Shown piece after piece: positions 1 to 59,247 of a DNA stretch of 64,000 nucleotides (within the stretch, counting starts at the first letter, position 1; every line of letters begins with the position of its first letter). A program made the position numbers and the translations under genes. Source of the DNA: Engraulis encrasicolus (Eukaryota > Chordata > Actinopteri > Clupeiformes > Engraulidae); NCBI RefSeq assembly GCF_034702125.1, contig NC_085869.1:20349677-20413676 (forward strand), given 5' to 3'. A model generated the notes under the pieces. That model saw nothing but the letters and a program-made list of their open reading frames with translations. It did not search any database and was not told where the DNA came from.

Positions 1-757
1 GTGTCATGCTCCTCAGCGGGGTGTTTTAGTCTATGTACAACAATTTAAATGTCCAGGGCTGAGCCCGCTTCACCCTCACCACTCCCCCCGTGGGCAGGCT
101 CTCTCAGCTGGGGACATGATGATAGGCCCCACCCTGCTTTCCCAGCCTAGAGGACGGAGGATGGTGGGAACTAGGCACAGGCTGGCTTGTAATTGGGCGC
201 TATTTTTATCCTGACGCACACAATCTGTCAAAAGGCTCTTCCCCAGAGGCCGGCCGCCAGCAGCCTCCTCAAGCCGCGGAATTTAACCCCGGACAACTCC
301 AGATGTGATGGAAAACATCTGGACAGGAGACAGGACAGGCCTGAACAGGGAGGACTGGCTCGTCGACAATGCACTTTTCAGTTACAGTCTCGATTATGGA
401 ATTATTATGGAATATTGTGGAATAAAGGGATGACGAAAGTACTAAAGTACAGGCCTACTTGATTCTTATCTAATCTAATGGAACGAATCAAACTCCTTCA
501 CAACACTTGTATTTTGAAGGTTACCGAATTTCAACTTGAGCCAATACACTTCATTTATAGTCCCTATTATGGCATATTATGGTATTCAGAGTGGTTATCC
601 AGAGTGAAGTAGTATACTAAGTATATCTAATCTATTAAGTAAGTAGTACATCTAATCAATTCTAATCTAATGTAATTTATCAAACTCCTTCGGTGCAGCT
701 GCAACTTCAAAAGGTTACCAAGTTTGATGAAAGAGTAACTCCAACCTGAATAAAACA
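1..757. other. Downstream flank, no gene seen
   Basis: No open frame with recognisable product. Sequence is AT-rich with scattered TATCTAATCTAAT-like motifs. Nothing assignable. Confidence 0.5.
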
Positions 758-777
758 TACAGACAAAAAAACTTTCA

Positions 778-783
778 TTTATT
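778..783 (-). terminator. Poly(A) signal AATAAA, distal
   Basis: Minus-strand AATAAA followed in sense by a T/GT-rich stretch (TTTTTTTGTCTGTATG, 772-757), the usual layout of a cleavage site. Best candidate for the myo1b mRNA end. Confidence 0.6.
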
Positions 784-1491
784 ACTTTAATTTAAAAAAA
801 GATTAAATGAAATTTGTTACACATAGTAGGTATTGAAACATGTTGATGTTCTCCTTGAGTACAGGTTACATTAGGCACAAAACAAGAATGCATACATCAT
901 TTCTTTTTCAATTCTCTCTTTTACCCCAAACTACGAAGACAGAGGAGAGAGGATTAACGGTAGCAAACTGCATTAAGTTTCAAAACTGTACAGAGTGAAA
1001 AAAGGGAACTAGCTTCCTACTAGCTCAAAAGTCTCAGTTGTGTTTTGAGAAAATAGAGAAACCACTGTTCACTAATCGTTTGATCAAAATGTTTTGTTTC
1101 CCTCTCTGGAATAGCAAAGCATACAAATTCTTTTAAAATGTTGAAACATTAGCAGACGCACAAGAATGTGATTAGGGCTGAGCAACACAATATTCAGCAC
1201 AATGTCACAAATATTTTGAAACCAATAGTACAAAAGACATTGAAAACATCCAATACCGTATTAAATGTACTTCAACATAAAGCACTTGTTTTGTTTTGTT
1301 GAACATGACGTACTGTATAATGTGTATGCGTGTGAGTATCCTTGATTCAAAAAAGGCGGAGACATAGACAGTAAATATGAATATGTAGTGATGGAGGATG
1401 ACTATGCATGAACAATCTCTGCATTTGTCTGTGTATAACTAGCTGCATCGGAAATCTTTGGTTCTGCCCCAAGAAAAAAAAAAACACTGCT

Positions 1492-1497
1492 TTTATT
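1492..1497 (-). terminator. Poly(A) signal AATAAA, proximal candidate
   Basis: Minus-strand AATAAA inside the inferred 3'UTR. The downstream sequence is less GU-rich than at the distal signal, so it is the weaker candidate. Confidence 0.3.
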
Positions 1498-1920
1498 ATT
1501 AGCCTCAATGGGTTGGCTAAAAATAAAGCGGTTCACATTCCAATGGCAAGAGATGTACAGATTCACCGTTTCGCAGCACAGCAGTATTACAACTTTAGGA
1601 TTCTAGAATTAACTCTTGATACACTTCATTCACACCAAAGCTCTATAGGCAGCGTATTTACAGCTGGCTTTGATGACTCAGAGAAAAAGATATTGCTTTA
1701 AAAAGGTGTAATCGCTTCCAACTAGCATCCCAAGAAACAGCCATATTGGGGAGAAAATCACTTTTAAAACAATCTCCGCTCAACACTGTTTGTCCATTAT
1801 GTTTTTCTTTCCTGTAGGGGCTGACCAGTGAGGGGGGGCCTTAGTGAGAGGAGGACTGTGTGTGACGAGAATGAGGCTATTTCCCTTTCCCATAAGGGGC
1901 TTTCTGAAAACAAGCACCCT

Positions 1921-2086
<166 letters not shown>

Positions 2087-3403
2087 CTTGCTGTAACTAC
2101 TGTTTGGGCTGCATCTGGATAAAGCATCAAGGAGAACATGGGAAGTGGTCTGGGGTCCTCGACTTCCCTTCTTCTCATTTCTGCTGTTTCCCTACCTGTC
2201 TAATATACTGTAAATATGGGCAAAACTACTACTGTACTTCCACAGGGGAAAAAAGGAAACACAAACTTGTGTTGTGTGTATGCATTGGGGTTTTGTACTA
2301 ACAATGTGCAATGGGACTTTGTTATAGAAAAACAAAACTAAAAAAAAAACGACAACTACAACATTTAGATCACACGCTGAGTGTGCTGTCAAAGACCCTT
2401 ATTTGCCTAAACTTGTAGTCAGCTGCTGGTAAGTTAGTGTGTGCAAGGGGGAACATTTGGGCTTTGGCTTCTTGGTACTCACAAAGGCCGACTGGACACT
2501 GCTGTTAGACAGGTGGCGTTTACATTCGGCACTGAGGCGACAGGAGAATTTACACAAGACTATTTACACAAGGAAAAAAAAAACGTGGATCCCACAAAAT
2601 ATCACTATTTTGTTAGTGAATCAATCAATTAATGATGAACCAATATGCTATCAATATGCTTAATAGGTAGGCTAATAGCATCACCAAATCAACCTTTCAA
2701 CCAAGAAATTTTTTTCCCAAAAAACACCTGGATTCCTCCATGTGTCTGAGCCTTGCAAAAGTTTTAAACAAGTGCAATTGCGTTCCATTTGTAATCTTTG
2801 TGTCAGTGCTCACTGCCCTGGTCCGTCAACCCAGGCAGCCAGGTCTTGCCCACCAAACCGATGGCCAGACGGCAGCTTGCGTGGTTTGCTGTAGCTTAGC
2901 CGGATAGGATGAGTCCAGCCTGCCGTGACTGACTGGACCCGGCCCCATCACGTCTGGTGTGTACTGTAAGCTGCTGCTGATGCCATCTGATGTGCATGTT
3001 TCATAACCACAACCATAATCTTTGCTGCGAAACAGAGACTTTCATATGGGATTGCAACAAAGCAAGGAGCACATTCTTTCCTTTTTTTTTTTGGTTGAGC
3101 CCACTTCCTTATTAAAATAGAACAGGTAAAACAAAGACCTCCTTTTCTTTTTGTTTTCTTTTCTTCTTTTTTTGTAGCTACATGCTCATTGTATTCCAAA
3201 AAAAGCATGCAATTTCCTCTATTCTTGGTACTGCAACGAAACATGACAGTGAGCCAATCACGCTGAGCGGGAGATACAACATTATATAAGCACAAAAAAT
3301 ATATTATAATTGCACAATTACAGGGTGGGGCTTTGTGGGGTTTGGATGGTAAATTGTCCAAAACTTGGCACCCCCTTCTTGGAAAAAAAAAGAGTTCATA
3401 TAT

Positions 3404-48153
<44,750 letters not shown>

Positions 48154-48785
48154 CTGTGGGAGACACAGGGAACGTAATCGTTTAGTTATGACAAACCCTA
48201 CACGTGAAGATTTAGAACCAAGAGCTTGAAAACTGTCACTGGGAAGTAAAAAAACCCAAAACAAAACAAACAAAAAACAGGAACGAGTGTGCACTTTATT
48301 TTATTTTTTAGATTTCTTTTTCTTGCACCTGCATTTTGGAGGTGCGCACCTCTACCACTTTAATTAAAACCCTACAAATAAAACATGATGCAGAATACAA
48401 TTGCACATATTAAATATGCCTTTAAAAATATTACATTAAAAAAGGTTTGTTGTACCACTTTCACTGTAGTTAGTCAATATACACTTACACCATAACTAAT
48501 GAATGCAAACAATGCAAGGCAAACAAAGCTACAGTCCAAGTGAAAAACAGAGGATGCGTGCCTTTGTTTCCCACGAGAACACCACTGTTCTCATATAGTT
48601 TTCCATTATATGCGACTACGCTTCACCGATTTCAGTGGCAACACTTTAAAATGAATGTCATTGTGTGCATGCATTCCAGGACAGTGGCACAAAGGAGAAG
48701 TGGGTCATATGTTCCTGTGATAAGGCAGACCCGCTGAACCCATCCGTGTTATAATTGTAATTGATTTGCAATAGACCACCAAAAC

Positions 48786-49010
<225 letters not shown>

Positions 49011-49014
49011 ATGC

Positions 49015-49172
49015 TGAGCCGCTGACAGCTTTGGCTGGGCCCGGGTCCGGGATAAACACATCTGAAAGGGCCCAAAACCCAATCAATACAATGCAATGAG
49101 GACCCAATTATGGGCCCTCTCTCTCCCCATGGGCCTGGGACAAGTGACCCTTTTGTAACCCCCTGTCAGCTT
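49015..49172. repeat. Dispersed repeat family R3, copy 2
   Basis: GCCGCTGACAGCTTTGG, CATCTGAAAGGGCCC, AATGAGGACCCAATTATGGG and AAGTGACCCTTTTGTAACCC in the same order as copy 1. Sandwiched between two GT repeats. Confidence 0.75.
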
Positions 49173-49174
49173 CC

Positions 49175-49176
<2 letters not shown>

Positions 49177-49249
<73 letters not shown>

Positions 49250-49253
49250 TGTT
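49177..49253. repeat. (GT)n
   Basis: 77 bp, on the other side of repeat R3 from the 220-bp tract. Confidence 0.95.
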
Positions 49254-51892
49254 TTGTCTTCTAAGAGACTAAAAGTAATTCCCCAAAAGTGTGGCTTGAT
49301 CATCAGGCGCTGCTTAACACAAAACACTCCAACTAAACTCCAAACTTGCCATTAAAAAGTCACCATGTTTTTTCACTCTGTCTGTACATTTCAACACTCA
49401 TTATGGAGGAATTTTCCAGAACCACCACTAATAATAGCCATGATTGTGGAGGAAATGTTGCATGGTAGTCCCGGGCCGCCCCCGCCCCTCCACCCCACTA
49501 AAAATCCCCTTCAAATCATAAATGGCCAGATCCAAACGGGGATGGTAACATGCTTGGTGGTGTAACAGTTGTGTGCAGAGAAAGGACTTTTAAAGGGAAG
49601 CCAGACTAATGTGTCTGGGGTCTCGACAAAATAAATTAAAAAAGAGCACTTAAGTCTATGTTCAAAATGTCTGTGGAAACGAGTCATTTGAGAGAAGCTC
49701 TACGTATGTGTACGTTCATCGAAGGGGATTTCAGTTCAGATTACCCAGCAAGGAACTGAATGTTCTGGACCATCAATCTTTCAAATAAGGAGTATTGCCT
49801 CCCTGTTGAGTAAGCAATATTACTCATTCAAATGGTGCAACAAGGTGCAACAAGCTGCAACAAGCAAGCAAGTCCGATGGCCATCAAGCAAGTCTTTCTT
49901 GATCTAATTAAGTTATGCTCTCACACCAATGTGTATTATTTTCTTTAACTGGGAAACAACGCTGCCCCTTTCCATGCACTGGTTTTGAAATGTGTCACAA
50001 CATCCAAAGTAAGCAATACATGAAAAGGTTGAATTATGCATCTACAACTGTTGGAATCAAAGTCATGAGCATTCTAAAATAATAGGGTGGTGGTCTTGGA
50101 AAGGGAGAGAGAGAGAAAGGGGAAGAGGAGGAGCAATAGAGGGGGGGGCGGTAGACAGAGAGACAGAAAGTGTGACGAAAACAGAGAAAGAAGAGCTCCA
50201 AAGAAAGAAAGAGAATGGGACATTACATCACAGCTGAAATGTGCAAGGGCCCGGGGAACAGATGTCTGGGGATTCAGTGAAAACGGCCGAGCCCCTCGAC
50301 ATGAGCCTGACAAAAGATGAGCATCAACCAATTACACAGCGCCCTCTCCACCCTCAGTGGGGGGGCGATGGGGGAGACGGGGAGAGGGAGAGGGCGATGG
50401 TGGTCTGCCTCTGCCAGAGCCAAATCTGCCAAATTAGCTCCGCTGATTCAACATGACGCATCAGGCCGTGCCAGCCTAACCACCCCCCCCTACCCGTATT
50501 GTTGTTGGTGGGGTGAACAGGGTTCATGAATATGAATGGATCAAATCAGAATATGAATAGTCTCTGAAAGCTGGTGCACGGGACATGGGTGGGGGATGGG
50601 GGGGATTTCTCTGGGGTAAATACAGGGGACCTCCAGAGCGAAAAAAAAAGACAACACTGAGAAACTCCGTCCAGACCACTGACAAACTGGCAACAGAGAG
50701 TCTAGTGACACGTGTGTGTGACGTTTTGTTAAGAGTTGCCTAAACAGAGAACTACTCGGAGTTTGGGGCACCAAGCCAAAAGTTTAGTTTGAGATTTCCT
50801 CCATTAAATTTAGAACAGAAAAAGAACAAGCAACCACCTGAGTTAGTTATACTCTTCACAACGTCTCAGCATCAAGAGGAGAAACCGGCAGCAAAGGCTT
50901 GACACAAATTAACCTCAAAAGTGAGCACGCAATAAGCTAAACAGCTCGCCAACGATGAACGTGTGGCAAATTGAGATCACAGAGGGGGCAGGCTGCTGAG
51001 AGACATCAAAAGCAGCCACCACAAGCTCACGTCTCCACGAGTCTCCACATCAGACCCAGGGTGAAGGAAAGAGAGAGGGGTGTGGTGGCGTGGTGGCGTG
51101 GTGAGGTGGCAGTGGGGTGCAGAAGGGGGGGCATGGGCCTTGGTGACGGTCGGCCCTGGCACACCACGATCACACAAGCTTGCGGGACCCCACAGCTGTA
51201 ATTTATGGTATCCTCCGCGTGGCGTGGCAACGGGCAAGGGCAGCGCGCCACGGCATGAGGCAAGCGGGCGAAAAATAGCCAGCCAGCTCGCCTCGCCTCG
51301 CTTGGCCTTCTTCTGGCCACCCCAGGAAACCAGAGGCATAAGGACCAGATTGACCTCCACATGTGCCAGGGTACAGAGAGGTTCTCTCAGTGCAAACCAC
51401 ACAGCCTTCTGCAGAGCGGTTTCATGCAGAAGCTTAAGGCTGGTGGTGTGGTAGCAAAGTGTGTACTCACCCTACTAAAAAAAGCCTTTAAAAGGGAACA
51501 GCCTTTCATGTAACGTTACGTAGCAACAGAGCAGTCTAAAAAGGAGCACAGTGCACACTGTAGGAGGAAATGTACCAGATGCGGAGGTGGGGGGAAAAAC
51601 GCAGCGAACAAACAAACATATCGCTAGGTCATAAAGGTGTCCCGATTGTTCCATATGAAAATAATGGAGCCATTGTACTGTATGAGTGCCAGGGGGACAT
51701 TTGCCCATTCTCTCCCATCCAGAAGCGTTCTGATCTGAGCCAGGCTCGCGGTACAGTAAAGCTTCAGGATATCCGTGGGCCGTGCTAATAGGGCCTCAGT
51801 GGAAGCGAGTCCATCCTGTCCGAGGGGCCCAGGTGCTTATTGTGCCGGGCGTCTGTGGCCGGAGTACAATGGTGCCCCGTCTGACTCACAGT

Positions 51893-51938
51893 GAGCGAGT
51901 GAGTGAGTGAGTGAGTGAGTGAGTTGAGTTGAGTTGAG
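51893..51938. repeat. (GTGA)n then (GTTGA)n
   Basis: Seven GAGT units followed by four GAGTT units. Confidence 0.85.
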
Positions 51939-52024
51939 TTCCCCACGGACAGCTGCAGGCTGCCAGGCCATCTAATAGACCTTACAGACAGACCAGTCTG
52001 CTGGACTGCTACTGTAGTGTTTTG

Positions 52025-52200
52025 ATCAGCGTTGCCAGAATGGGCGGGTTTCCTACCCAATTCGGCTGATTAGGATGACCGTCTGCTGGTAGAAAGGTAA
52101 AAAAGTGCATTTGGGTGGGTTTTCCCTGCAGATTTATGGCCATAGAAATCAATAGAATGTACTTAAAATTGGGGGGATTTAGTGCCACCAATATAACAAT
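52025..52200. repeat. Dispersed repeat family R2, copy 2
   Basis: AGCGTTGCCAGAATGGGCGG ... TTATGGCCATAGAAATCAAT ... GGGGGATTTAGTGCC parallels copy 1; its right end is missing. Confidence 0.6.
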
Positions 52201-53173
52201 ACTACCAATAGACTATTAACATAAGACAATTTTTGTTTCAAAATGGAATAAGCCCAAACCAGGGCTTTATAGTAACACCAGCCAACCAGCCAAATCCTGG
52301 TGAAATTTCAGTTTGGCAGGTAGAAAAGACCAACTTACTAGCCACTTTGACCCATTAGTGAGTGTGTTTGGCTGGTAAGATAAACATCTATTAGTCATTT
52401 TGGCTGGTGGAGAAAAAAAAGTTAATTTCAGAGCTCTGGCTCAAACCCATGCCTGCTTCTGTAGTGCATTGTAATGGCTTGCCAACTCAGCTGGATAGTA
52501 GTAGCAGCTCATATCGACTTAACATCAGTTTCTGCTGGGCTGCTTTCGTCGCGGGTTGGATTTGTCCAACATTAGGCCACACTGGATGGAAAACGTATGA
52601 GCCGTCGGGTTCACAGGGTCTAAAAATGTCCAAGCGATGCTGCAGGCAGTCATTAAGACCTCAGAGCAGTCGCTGGGATGTTGAAAAGGCCTCAGAAAAG
52701 GCCTCAGGAAATTTGAATCAGTTCAAACACACCATATGGTAACCGTAAATATAGTATAACTATACTGAGAAACTTTGCAGAGCTTAAAAGAAAAACATCA
52801 GTTCCATCATCCAGCTATTATGATAAGGATTATTTAAAATATGGCATCATCATTACAGTTCTAGCTAGAACAATAATTCTCTTCCAACATTAGATTAAAA
52901 AGTCTAGCTGAGCTCTTTAACTGAGCTCTCAGATAATATTTGAAGTTTATACCCCCCAATGAATACGTTACCGTATAAGAGGGGGGTGGGTGCACTGCAC
53001 GATGGGGGGGTAGAGCAAACATAATGAGAGTCGCCTGATGGTTAATTCCCATCACAGAATTTATATTAAGCACTGACAATAAAGCTCTCTATGCAGAGCT
53101 CTATGACAATAAGGAGCTGTTTCAACATAGCCCTGAGGGAACATCTGTGCAAGACCTGCTTCTGGTTGATCAG

Positions 53174-53370
53174 CACACACACACACACACACACACACGC
53201 AAACACACACGCATGCATACACACACACGCACGCAGGCACGCACGGACACGCACAGACACAAACACAGACAACCACATGCGCGCACACACACACATGCAC
53301 ACATGCACGCACACAACCACACACATGCATACAACCATGTGCACACACACACGCATGCACTCACACACAC
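53174..53370. repeat. Imperfect (CA)n / (CACG)n
   Basis: About 200 bp with frequent CG and TG substitutions, so an old tract. Confidence 0.85.
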
Positions 53371-53697
53371 ACATCCTGAGGAAGATGGGAACAGAGGGGC
53401 AAGTCAGGCTGTTTTTAGCCTCTCAGGAGCGGATGCTTCTCTTCTCTACTACCGTTTCCTCCTGTCTGAGCTCTGACTCAGTGTTTCTTCCACAGCCCAC
53501 ACCACCTCATGTGGTGGTGGACTGGACCCCCGCGTGTCCCACAGGAGGCCAAAGGTAAAGCGGGGCCAGCGGACCCAGATCAGATGCTCTGGGGCTGGGG
53601 CGGCCTGCTGAGACGCTTCCCCGGCACCACTGGAGGTCCGAGATTCATTACAGGTCGGGGCCTGTGAAGGAGGAGAGTGGCTGGCCACAGGCAGGTC

Positions 53698-54073
53698 TTT
53701 GAGATATGGCCGGATCCTCTTTCTGGCCCTTTTCCTCCTTGCCCTCTTTGTCCTGCGTACCTTCTTTCCGGCCTTTTTCCTTGTACCCGTAACTGTCCCT
53801 TCTAGAAGCTTCCACAGTAACACCACAGTTGAATGGAAAGTTGACCATATTTTGAGATATGGTCGTATCCTTTCTGGACTTTTTCCTTGCCCTTTTTGTC
53901 CTGCGTACGGTCTTTCTGGCCCTTTTCCTTGCTCTTCTCCTCCTCCTGCGTTCTCACTGAACTTTTCCCCCTGAACACTGAACTCTTCCTTCAACAGTTC
54001 CACAACTACCCGTCATTGTCCATTCTAGAAGCTTCCACAGTAACACCACTGTTGAATGGAAAGTTGACCACAT
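53698..54073. repeat. Tandem duplication, 153 and 223 bp units
   Basis: Both units start TTTGAGATATGG and end AATGGAAAGTTGACCA, with shared TTTGTCCTGCGTAC and CTAGAAGCTTCCACAG blocks; the second has a 70-bp insertion. A minus-strand open frame through here is rich in Lys and Arg as a result. Confidence 0.8.
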
Positions 54074-54172
54074 TTCAAAACACCACCACCAATTACGTGC
54101 GTATGTCCCTGTTGGCTGTCATGCAAGTCAATCATTTCCCTCGCAATGGCACTGAAGGCACAACAGAAGGCC

Positions 54173-54333
54173 CAGGGGCGAAGCTATTAGGGAGGGCGCG
54201 CAGGGCACTTTCCCCTGGGCCGTGGGCCCTCCCGTGTTGTTGGTGGGGACCCTATTGTGAGCTTGGCAAGGTGCATAGGGGGGCCCTATAAGTGTCTCTC
54301 CCTGGGGCCCTGTGTGCAATTGTTCTGCCACTG
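54173..54333. mobile_element. hAT-type MITE, second copy of the family
   Basis: 161 bp, ends CAGGGGCGAAGCTATT and ATTGTTCTGCCACTG. Flanked by AGAAGGCC / AGAGGGCC, an 8-bp duplication with one change. Internal sequence matches the copy at 61498. Confidence 0.75.
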
Positions 54334-54544
54334 AGAGGGCCTCCTTCAATGTGTAGAGAAAGTCCAAGTCCGCAGCAAGCACACACAGATATACGTATAC
54401 CGGTATGTATGTCCCCCTGCTGTGGGCTCAAACACAGCTCCCTGTGTGCTGCTGCCTGGAGAGACCCTGTGGCGAGCACATCCGCCATCCAAGTCATCTG
54501 GACTCACTCCTGACAGAGAAGCTGCTGAGCAGAGCGCTCCATTG

Positions 54545-54670
<126 letters not shown>

Positions 54671-55738
54671 CAGTGGAGTGGAGTTGTACTTGATATGCAG
54701 CGTTAATAAATCGGTATGTGAACGAACGCAGCTCCACTGAATGCATTCACCATAATATTGAAAAAGAGAGTCAGGGTGAGAGGGAGAGAGGCACAGATGA
54801 TGGATTGGAAAAAAAGGAAGAATGGGCAAAAGACCAAGAATGCAATAAAGCAAGAAAAGAAATGTAATTATGATTAAAAGTGAATCAAAAAGTCATTGAA
54901 GGACAGAGAGCGAGCAAACGTCAAAACACCGAAAGAAAGAGCAAAAGAAGGATGGAGACAGAAAGTGTGAATGGCCACAACATCACCTCAGTTAAACAAA
55001 GACGGCAACATGCACATCCGTCTCAAAAAGATTGGGTGCACGACTAGCAAGTTCCCATTTCTCTTATTTAAATGTAGAGACGTTTCGGGCAACATCACTA
55101 TTAGTAAAGCAAGAGAAATGGGAGCTTGGTGTTACGGACTTTATTTTCAATTTTCCCAGCATCACCTCAGCCGCCATCTCAGGCCTCAGCCTGACCCCTG
55201 CCCACCGCACAGGTTCCCATAGCCCTGTATCACACCAGACTACAGTCAGTGCCATTGTGGCCAGGGCTGGAGGGGGAACCACCACGTGCACTGGGCGAAA
55301 ACTGCTCCTGATGTTCAGGAAACTAGGACGGGGAAGAGGGAAGGGGGAGGCCTGCCCGGGGTACGCAGGGTTTGGTGTGAGGGGCTATAGTACCATATGT
55401 CTTCGAGTAAACCCCCACCCCTTTTATGTGCTTCTCCCCCTGAATGGTACAGTTGTGTCTTAATACCGTACGTACTGTGGTGGACCTTTTTGTGAAAACA
55501 TGTTTAAAAATAGCTAGGGCCCTGGCAACAAATGTTGTCAACTATTATAAACCAACTTTGAGCCCGCAGGAAGTTTTAAAAGATATTAAATCTTTCAGTC
55601 ATAATCAGGTTTTTAATGCCATCTAATCCACGTCCATTTCAATCACAACACTGTGGTGCATGTTGTAACTTTTGGGCGTTAATCCCGAGAGTAATTAAAT
55701 CTCAGTAGAAGTGCCTTTGTGGAAGGCATATGCCATCT

Positions 55739-55740
<2 letters not shown>

Positions 55741-55823
<83 letters not shown>

Positions 55824-55878
55824 TGTGCATGTGTGTGCATGTGTGTACATGTTTGTGCATGTGCGTGTGTGTGTGTGG
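55741..55878. repeat. (GT)n, perfect then decayed
   Basis: 80 bp pure GT followed by GTGCAT-type units. Confidence 0.9.
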
Positions 55879-57418
55879 CTGGTAAGTAAAAAAGTAAATG
55901 TCAAGCCTGACACACTGTGGCTAGTGGTTTCCCGAGTTACCAGCCATTCAGCTATTGTACCACAAATTTAGATTTTTTTTTTCTTTATCATGACAGTGTA
56001 CATCTAACCTCAGAAGAGGAGGCGCTAAAGCAAGAAGACGAGTGCACAGCTTTCTACATGAAAATGCAAAGCACTTCATAGTGCATTGCAATATGTAAAA
56101 AACATGCACCCACACATCTACCCGTGTGCGTCGTCGTGTGCATACAAGAACTTTGAAAAGCTTTTTTAGAGAGGGAGAACATGTGTGGGTTAGAGTAGAA
56201 GAAGTAGGCTAGTTGATACACAGCACTCTTCCGTGTGGTGCGTCTCCAAGTTGACTAAACTCAGCAAGTGAAGAGGTGGATCGCACAGACGAAGGCAACA
56301 GCCGAAACATTTGTCTGTTTTTCTACCGCAATGTAAAAAAGAAAAAAGAAAAAAGAAGAAAAGAAGAACCTTAGTGCGATCCACTTGCTGGGTTCGAGTT
56401 ACATCAGTTACCCTGTTCAATATGTACTAGGTGTTGCAACAATCGCTACCACCCAGAATCACACCTTATGGAATTCCCCTTTCGTTCAGTGGACAGGCTC
56501 TGCAAACACGGCCAGACAAAGTGGTATGGCAAATGTTTGACAGATTGCATAATATGAACCTTTTGTTCCATGTGTAAAAATTATCCTTTTCTCCAACATT
56601 CTAGTTCCTCATAGTGCATACTAGACAATGGACATGTTATGTAGCGAGCATGGAATGGCACACACTCTTGAGTTAATAATGAACGAGTCAATTAGTCTAT
56701 TGAGGGGAGTATGACCAATATGATCGTAAGGACTCATATCACTGAGGGTGCTAATGAGAGATGATCCATTCTTACCGTCTGTTTTGGAAAGAAATAGGAA
56801 AACAGGTTTCAATGTCTTTTTCCAAATGATAAAACCCTTATGGATCTAACTAACCTACCACTATGAGAAAAGCTTTTTTTTCTGAACCTGTAAAATTAAC
56901 TTTCCAGGTTAAGTGAGAACTTTTCCTTGTAGAGATTCTCAAAGCTACTGTACATCAGGAAGGCTGTTTTCTGTTGACTTCTAAGGTTTCCTGGGCATAT
57001 ATCCTGCATATCCTGTGTATATATTCCTGTGTATATACAGGCAACAGCTGCTACAGGCTATGGTTGCTGTTGCTATAGGAATAGCAGCAATGAGATTTGC
57101 ATGCGATCGCTACAGCTGCAGGTGGGTGGTGATGTGATGGTGATGTGGTGACCTCAGCTGTGTGTGTCCATTACACATGTGTTACTGCATGGAAATACAC
57201 AACGTCCAGAGAGCACCACTCCACTCCACTCCACTCCAAAAGCTGGCTGCCCACACAAACCATTAGATGGTGATGCAACCTCCAGGTTTTTTTCCCTCAA
57301 AGCCGAAATTCACAGCATACCTGCCTTTGGTGGAGGAACAACAGAAGAACAGAACAACACGCAGGCTTTTTTGACACGCACAGCTTCGGAATGAACTGAA
57401 AGCACTTGCCAATTTTAT

Positions 57419-57497
57419 TTTGTAGAAAAGCCAGATGGAATATTTCATTTTAATTTCATTTTTTTTTGTAGAAAAGCCAGATGGAATATTTCATTTC
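57419..57497. repeat. 46-bp tandem duplication
   Basis: TTGTAGAAAAGCCAGATGGA ATATTTCATTT occurs twice about 47 bp apart. Confidence 0.8.
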
Positions 57498-59144
57498 AAT
57501 GTTTCTTACTTCAGTTTATACTGTATCCAATGTTCAGTGTCAGAACTGTATGAAGACATCTAATCTAATATCAGGCTGCCCGGGGCTTTAGACCAAATGA
57601 GTTACCATTAACATGTTACCATGTTGCGCTTATGGCAAACAGAGCTCTCATTAGGATGTGGCTTCCTTGTTAGCTTTGTGTCCTTTGAACTTAGTGATTA
57701 TGCCAACTGAATAAATTCGAGTTTTATGACCAACATCGAGATAAACCATCGCTGCCGGAGGGACAGTGGCATGGACACGTGACCACGTATCCAAGTCATT
57801 TGTGGCGGCAGGACAATAAAGTCATATCAGAGGCAGGAGGACGAGGACATAAACATGGCACAGTGGAGCTAGAGGACTTGTTTGCTCCTGTACGAGCTCA
57901 TATTTTATGACTGCAGGTGATTACAATAGTCAGCCATTGCTACTGATGATGATGGGCCAGGACATCTGGCTAACAGCCTTAATGGAAAAGAAGAAAAAAA
58001 AAACACAGACAGACACACACACACACACACACACAGACAAAAGGGCTGCCGGTTTCACCACACACGTGTGAGTTTTGGTGTTTGAAGACCAAGTCAAATA
58101 AGACTTCTAAACACAGACTGTGAAAAACATCACTGCTCTGGGTGGGCCAGAAGATTCCCGAAAAACAATAAAGGCTTTTCCCAACAACAAGAGGCCACAA
58201 GGAGTCTACACTGGAGAAGAGCATAGGGAATGTGACCCTTTGCATTTAAACTTAATGATTAAAAAAAGAGCAAGGAGTAAATAATGTCTGAGCTTTTGTA
58301 GCTTAGCACATCCACTGAAAATGTAGAGCTGAATTTGAATGTACTAAATGAAAAAAGACAGAGCATTTCCTAAAATCCGGTAATACGGACAAAATCTGGG
58401 AGGATCATCCTGTCTAAGATTAGGATAGTCCATGTCTTCATGAGAAGGGGGGGAGGCCTTTCCATGCCTTTAAAGCAACTTTGCCTGCCTCCTACCAGAC
58501 CTCTGTGTGTGTATGTGCAGCTGGCCTTTTACAGAGAAACTCTGGATGGAGGAGTGTGAAATGTACTGAACCATTTCCACTGGAAAGATGAGTGCCCACT
58601 TTCACCACACCAGCCTGGCTGGCTGCGGGCTTCAGTAACAGACTAATCTAAGCAATGACGACCAAGGAGTCTGAACACTGTGGTCCAGAAGTGGATTTTT
58701 TTTTGCTTTCCTTAAAAACAGCAGAGAAATGTACCATCTGAAGACTTCGGAACAAACTCCAAACCACATTCCCATTTGGGGCAGGCCACGGCTGCATTTG
58801 GTCTGCATTTGGATGAGGGCACGGTGGTGCAGGGAGAGAGAAATTCTGAGATTCAAAACTTTAACACTGAATACGAAACGCACACAAACTCCCCTACCAC
58901 ACCCCTGGGCAGCCATTTTGTAGCCTATCCTCCCTGCTGTGAACAATGCCCCTGTGGCTATGGGTACGGAGCACCAGTCTGCAGGGAGTGAAGAGGAGGG
59001 GAGTGGAGAGCTGAGACTGAACCCCAGCCCAGCCTCATTACCTCATAACACGCAGCAGCAACCTGATCCCTCCCCAGAGAACCAGCCCCCTCCCCTCCCC
59101 TCCACCCGCCTCACCCACCACCACTTTACCCACACCAGCTCAGC

Positions 59145-59146
59145 CA

Positions 59147-59238
<92 letters not shown>

Positions 59239-59247
59239 CACACACAC
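59145..59247. repeat. (CGCA)n
   Basis: About 24 perfect tetranucleotide units, then CACA. The CpG in every unit is fully retained. Confidence 0.95.

Noticed and set aside
1408..1701. 97-codon plus-strand open frame
   Set aside because: Lies antisense in the inferred 3'UTR with no recognisable domain, signal or splice context.
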